A stretch of 64,000 nucleotides of DNA from JANWZL01 sp041640815 (GTDB lineage: Bacteria; Pseudomonadota; Gammaproteobacteria; Burkholderiales; Thiobacillaceae), in NCBI GenBank assembly GCA_041640815.1, contig JBEPZO010000006.1, positions 1 through 64,000 of the forward strand, in the 5' to 3' direction. The position numbers and the translations under genes are program-made. Position 1 is the first letter of the stretch. Every line of letters begins with the position of its first letter. Below the pieces are notes generated by a model. The model worked only from the letters and a program-made list of their open reading frames with translations, made no database searches and had not been told where the DNA came from. Shown here in pieces: positions 60,862 to 64,000 of this stretch.

Positions 60862-61941
60862 TCAAACACGGGCCGCCCCCCGCTCGTACCAGGCCTTGCT
60901 GCGGTTGACCACCTCGACCACCAGCAGCATCACCGGCACCTCGATCAATACCCCCACCACGGTGGCAAGCGCGGCGCCGGAGTCGAAGCCGAACAGGGTG
61001 ATTGCCGTCGCCACCGCCAGCTCGAAGAAGTTGGAGGCGCCGATCAAGGCCGAGGGACAGGCCACGCTGTGCTTCTCGCCCAGCTTGCGGTTGAGCCAGT
61101 AGGCCAGGGACGAATTGAAGAAGACCTGGATCAGGATGGGCACCGCCAGCATGGCGATGGTAAGCGGCTGTTCGATGATCGCCTCGCCCTGGAAGGCGAA
61201 CAGCAGCACCAAGGTCGCCAGCAAGGCGAGGATGGAGGCATGCCCCAGGGCCGCCAATACCGCATCGAACCTGGCCTGACCCTGGCTGAGCAGCCACTTG
61301 CGCGCGACCTGGGCCAGGATCACGGGGATGACGATGTACATGAGCACGGACATGAACAGCGTATCCCAGGGCACGACGATGGCCGACAGCCCCAGCAGCA
61401 GCCCGACGATGGGCGCGAAGGCGAAGATCATGATGGTGTCGTTGAGTGCCACTTGGGTGAGCGTGAAATAGGGGTCGCCGTTGGACAGGCGGCTCCAGAC
61501 GAACACCATGGCCGTGCAGGGGGCGGCGGCCAACAGGATGAGCCCGGCCACATAGCTGTCGAGCTCCTCCGCCGGCAGGAAAGGGGCGAACACCTGGCGG
61601 ATGAAGAGCCAGGCGAGCAGCGCCATGGAAAAGGGCTTCACCGCCCAGTTGACCAGAAGCGTGACGCCGATGCCGCGCCAGTGATCGCGCACCTGGTGCA
61701 GGGCACCAAAGTCGATCTTGATCAGCATGGGGATGATCATCACCCAGATGAGCAACCCCACCGGCAGGTTGACGTGCGCGAGCTCCATGCGCCCCAGGGC
61801 CTGGAATGGCGCCGGGTAGAGCTGCCCCAGCACCACACCGGCGACGATGCACAGCGCCACCCACAGCGACAGCCAGCGCTCGAAGAAGCCGAGCGGCGCC
61901 CTCGCGGCACGCCGGGCGGTGACCTCACATTGCGCCGTCAT
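60862..61941 (-). CDS. acr3: Acr3-family arsenite efflux transporter
   Basis: A membrane protein of 359 residues with about ten helices that expels As(III). It has the conserved cysteine in LILLAAAPCTAMVFVWSRL and the family stretches NLPVGLLIWVMIIPMLIKID and ALIGASNFFELAVATAI. It starts 10 bases after the arsR-arsC stop, so it is in one operon with the regulator/reductase. Confidence 0.95.
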   Translation of the reverse strand: MTAQCEVTARRAARAPLGFFERWLSLWVALCIVAGVVLGQLYPAPFQALGRMELAHVNLPVGLLIWVMIIPMLIKIDFGALHQVRDHWRGIGVTLLVNWAVKPFSMALLAWLFIRQVFAPFLPAEELDSYVAGLILLAAAPCTAMVFVWSRLSNGDPYFTLTQVALNDTIMIFAFAPIVGLLLGLSAIVVPWDTLFMSVLMYIVIPVILAQVARKWLLSQGQARFDAVLAALGHASILALLATLVLLFAFQGEAIIEQPLTIAMLAVPILIQVFFNSSLAYWLNRKLGEKHSVACPSALIGASNFFELAVATAITLFGFDSGAALATVVGVLIEVPVMLLVVEVVNRSKAWYERGAARV

Positions 61942-61951
61942 GGCTACCCCG

Positions 61952-62734
61952 TCAGAGCCCCAGGGCCTCGCGCACGGCGGGGATCAGCCTTGCGCGGATG
62001 TCATCACGCACGCGGCGGAAGGATTCGACCGGCTCGCCATGTGGGTCGTGGAAGGGCAGATGCAGGGTCTTGACTGGCCGCGGAAAGACGGGGCAGCTCT
62101 CCTTGGCGTTGTCACAAACGGTGACCACCAGATCGATCGGTTCATTGATGACCGCGTCGACATCCTTGGGATAGAGCCCCTCGGTGGGTAGCCCCGCCTC
62201 GCGCAGGGCGGTAATGGCCCCCTCGGCCACCTTGGGCTGCGGTCGTATACCGGCAGAGATGGCGCGTACGCGCCCAGCGAGATCGTGGTTGAGCAGCACT
62301 TCCGCCATCTGCGAGCGGCAGGAGTTTCCGGTGCACAGGACGAGCACGGTCTTGGGGGTCGATGCGTTCATGCCTTGGTCTTCTGGTTGGATGTTGAGCG
62401 GTAGGCAAGCGCTGCGGTCTGAGCCGCAACAATTGGCGCTGAGGTAATCGATGAGGGCATGCATGGCATTGAAATCGGCGCTATAGCGCACGAACCGGCC
62501 TTCTTGGCGCTGCGTCACCAGACCGCTGTGCGCCAGCGTCTTGAGGTGGAAGGACAAGGTCGCCGGGGCGATGCCCAGGGCGTCGCCGATTTGCCCAGCA
62601 ACCAAGCCAACGGGACCGGCTTGCACGAGCAGGCGGTAAATGGCCAGCCGGCTTTCCTGGGCCAAGGCGGCCAAGGCGCGCACGGCGAATTTCGGTTTTA
62701 TTTCCATATTTTTGGAATTGTCGAAGTTAGGCAT
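61952..62734 (-). CDS. ArsR repressor fused to ArsC arsenate reductase
   Basis: One protein of 260 residues with two parts. Residues 11-105 are an ArsR-type winged helix (LGIAPATLSFHLKTLAHSGLV) followed by cysteines C102, C103 and C110 that could sense As(III). Residues 122-260 are a thioredoxin-type ArsC of the low-mass phosphatase fold with CTGNSCRSQ (from 134) and VTVCDNAKESCPVF. So sensing and arsenate reduction are joined, and acr3 directly downstream exports the product. An ATG at codon 10 (62707) is an alternative start. It should repress its own operon. Confidence 0.93.
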   Translation of the reverse strand: MPNFDNSKNMEIKPKFAVRALAALAQESRLAIYRLLVQAGPVGLVAGQIGDALGIAPATLSFHLKTLAHSGLVTQRQEGRFVRYSADFNAMHALIDYLSANCCGSDRSACLPLNIQPEDQGMNASTPKTVLVLCTGNSCRSQMAEVLLNHDLAGRVRAISAGIRPQPKVAEGAITALREAGLPTEGLYPKDVDAVINEPIDLVVTVCDNAKESCPVFPRPVKTLHLPFHDPHGEPVESFRRVRDDIRARLIPAVREALGL

Positions 62735-62826
62735 TGAAAACGATCTCTACCCTCTTGGCAAGCCTGCTCCCAACCGAAAAGGCGCAGCCGGCCAGCAGAC
62801 ACGGTGTGCGCGCAGATGCGATCGGC

Positions 62827-62832
62827 TATAAT
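62827..62832 (+). promoter_or_regulatory. -10 box of the exporter transcript
   Basis: A perfect TATAAT, 11 bases before the putative riboswitch. The -35 region is weak (around 62804). Confidence 0.6.
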
Positions 62833-62842
62833 GCCGGCCGTC

Positions 62843-62952
62843 ATTGGGGAGTAGCCGACCTCCGCGAGCGAGGTGCCCGCATCAACAGACTCGGCGTGGG
62901 CCCGATGTCCATGGCCGTGGTGTGGGCGGCCCCGGCCTGGCGAGACCTTTGA
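62843..62952 (+). promoter_or_regulatory. yybP-ykoY-type Mn2+ riboswitch
   Basis: The leader has the family landmarks in order: GGGGAGTAGCC (from about 62847), a stem-loop (CCTCCGCGAGCGAGG), CATCAACAGACTCGG, a further stem, and GCGAGACCTTTG at the end. These match the manganese-sensing yybP-ykoY class, in which binding of Mn2+ turns expression on. It lies about 70 bases before a GDT1/UPF0016-type exporter gene, one of the usual targets. Confidence 0.85.
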
Positions 62953-63021
62953 CTGCGAGGCCTCCCATCGGCCGGAGGGGCGTCGTGGTCATCGGTATCG
63001 ATCCGGCCGGGAGCTAGATGG

Positions 63022-63576
63022 ATGGAAGCCTTTCTGTACTCCACCGGCGTTGTCGCACTGGCCGAGATCGGCGACAAGACTCAGCTGCTCTCCCTCGTGC
63101 TCGCTGCCAAATTCCGTAAGCCCTTGCCCATCATCCTGGGCATATTGCTAGCGACCCTCATCAACCACGCGGTCGCCGGCGGACTGGGTGCCTGGATCGC
63201 CAGTCTCATGTCGCCGATGCTATTGCGTTGGGTGTTGGGTCTAACCTTTTTCGCCATGGCCGTCTGGGTGCTCATCCCAGACCGTCTCGACGAGGATGAG
63301 ACCAAGCTGCCTGCCATGGGGGTATTCAGCGCCAGCGTGGTCGCCTTTTTTCTGGCCGAGATGGGGGATAAGACACAGATCGCCACGGTCGCCCTGGCGG
63401 GCCACTACCCTTCCCTGCCAGCGGTCGTCCTGGGCACTACCCTGGGCATGCTGCTGGCCAACGTGCCGGTGGTCTACTTTGGCGAGCGTGCCGCACGCTT
63501 GTTGCCAATGGCGTGGGTTCGCATCGTCACCGCCTTGCTGTTTTTGGGTTTAGGTCTGATAGCTATTTTGGGTTAA
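63022..63576 (+). CDS. mneA: GDT1/UPF0016-family manganese exporter
   Basis: A 184-residue membrane protein with the two family motifs that form the cation site: EIGDKTQ (residues 15-21) and EMGDKTQ (near 113-119), each in a three-helix repeat. Bacterial members such as Vibrio MneA export Mn2+. The riboswitch just upstream supports manganese as substrate. Confidence 0.92.
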   Translation: MEAFLYSTGVVALAEIGDKTQLLSLVLAAKFRKPLPIILGILLATLINHAVAGGLGAWIASLMSPMLLRWVLGLTFFAMAVWVLIPDRLDEDETKLPAMGVFSASVVAFFLAEMGDKTQIATVALAGHYPSLPAVVLGTTLGMLLANVPVVYFGERAARLLPMAWVRIVTALLFLGLGLIAILG

Positions 63577-63630
63577 GAGCGCCGCTTTTGTGATGACAAC
63601 CTCGATAGGAGGGCTATCAGGCCTATTTTT

Positions 63631-63677
63631 TGGTGGGCAGCACAGGGTTCGAACCTGTGACCCCCGCCGTGTGAAGG
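63631..63677 (-). other. tRNA-Val 3' fragment, probable attachment site
   Basis: Reading leftward the sequence runs from an anticodon loop TTCACAC (anticodon CAC, valine), through GGTCACAGGTTCGAACCCTGTG to an encoded CCA (63633-63631). The 5' half of the tRNA is missing: the bases to the right do not pair. A tyrosine integrase gene begins 100 bases further on. This is the usual picture of the tRNA end copy left at one border of an integrated element. Confidence 0.75.
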
Positions 63678-63776
63678 GTAATTTAAATGTCGCAACCATG
63701 CGGTTTTCAGTGATTTCGGATATAATTTTGGGACAATTTTGGGACAGTTGACAAGAATGTGTGGTTATTGAGCGAT

Positions 63777-64000
63777 ATGGCAACGATCGTAGCGCGTGGC
63801 GACAAGTGGCAGGCAAAGGTACGGCGGCATGGTTATCCGTCGATGAGCAAGACTTTTGCGCGGCGCGCCGATGCCGAGGCGTGGGCGCGGCAGGTCGAGG
63901 CGGAGATGGATCGCGGCGTCTGGCGGGATCGATCGAGCGCCGACAATATCACGCTGTATGCGTTGCTTGAGCGGTATCTGAAGGACATAGTGCCTATGAA
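63777..64000 (+). CDS. Tyrosine site-specific integrase, N-terminal part (cut by window end)
   Basis: The first 74 codons: MATIVARGDKWQAKVRRHG then KTFARRADAEAWARQVEAEM, and NITLYALLERYLKDIVP. This is the arm-binding and core-binding start of phage/island integrases. It continues past the window. Together with the tRNA-Val fragment it marks the left border of an integrated element. The ATG at 63777 follows an AT-rich stretch with a repeated TTTTGGGACA (63726-63747). Confidence 0.85.
   Translation, partial: MATIVARGDKWQAKVRRHGYPSMSKTFARRADAEAWARQVEAEMDRGVWRDRSSADNITLYALLERYLKDIVPM

Overview
The window is high-GC DNA from a bacterium, most likely a sulfur-oxidising betaproteobacterium. Support comes from a soxA-soxX pair, argF/argD, purL and lysS of proteobacterial type, a DsbA/DsbB pair, and an NE0113-family CRISPR protein of the kind first seen in Nitrosomonas. 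The species cannot be named from the sequence. Two runs of N (10 bases at 30690, 100 bases at 57088) show this is a scaffolded assembly.

Left part (1-27.5 kb), mostly housekeeping: argF-argD on the minus strand, with a duplicated argF tail at the left edge; a 0.9 kb ORF-free stretch with DnaA-box-like sites; soxAX; a MEKHLA-domain gene beside the remains of a FIST-like gene; a small Ala/Pro lipoprotein; an aminotransferase-thioredoxin-mtfA cluster; purL; then lysS followed by a moxR-DUF58-transglutaminase operon. A nickel block follows (nikR, an operator-like inverted repeat and an ECF-type nickel transporter operon), then a copper P-type ATPase and a coiled-coil OmpA-like lipoprotein.

Middle part (27.8-56.6 kb), the main interest: a composite type III CRISPR locus. 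One array of 38 repeats is read leftward from a leader at its right end. All the cas and accessory genes are on the minus strand. In transcription order they are cas6, a CARF protein of the NE0113 family, an ADP-ribosylglycohydrolase, csx2 (copy B), a complete type III-B set (cmr1-2-3-4-5-6) with a vapBC pair inserted between cmr3 and cmr4, a 50-codon csx16/ADP-ribosylglycohydrolase chimera, csx2 (copy A), a complete type III-A set (csm1-2-3-4-5), csx16, a membrane-anchored SAVED-like protein, an unrelated-looking lipoprotein, a DUF6569-like protein, and a doubled adaptation set (cas2, cas1, a cas1-like gene lacking catalytic residues, cas2). Both Cas10 proteins keep HD and GGDD motifs. Both interference complexes could therefore cleave DNA and make cyclic oligoadenylate, which the CARF and SAVED proteins would sense and Csx16 might degrade. 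One Cas6 and one array appear to serve both complexes.

Right part (56.7-64 kb): an intact tRNA-Ser(UGA) next to tandem broken tRNA-Ser copies. Each copy is split at the anticodon loop by an 85 bp hairpin element that is related to one in the argF tail duplication. Then come pabB, dsbA, dsbB, an arsenic operon (arsR-arsC fusion, acr3, decayed permease), a putative Mn riboswitch with a GDT1/UPF0016-type exporter, and a tRNA-Val 3' fragment next to the start of a tyrosine integrase, which marks the edge of an integrated element running off the window.
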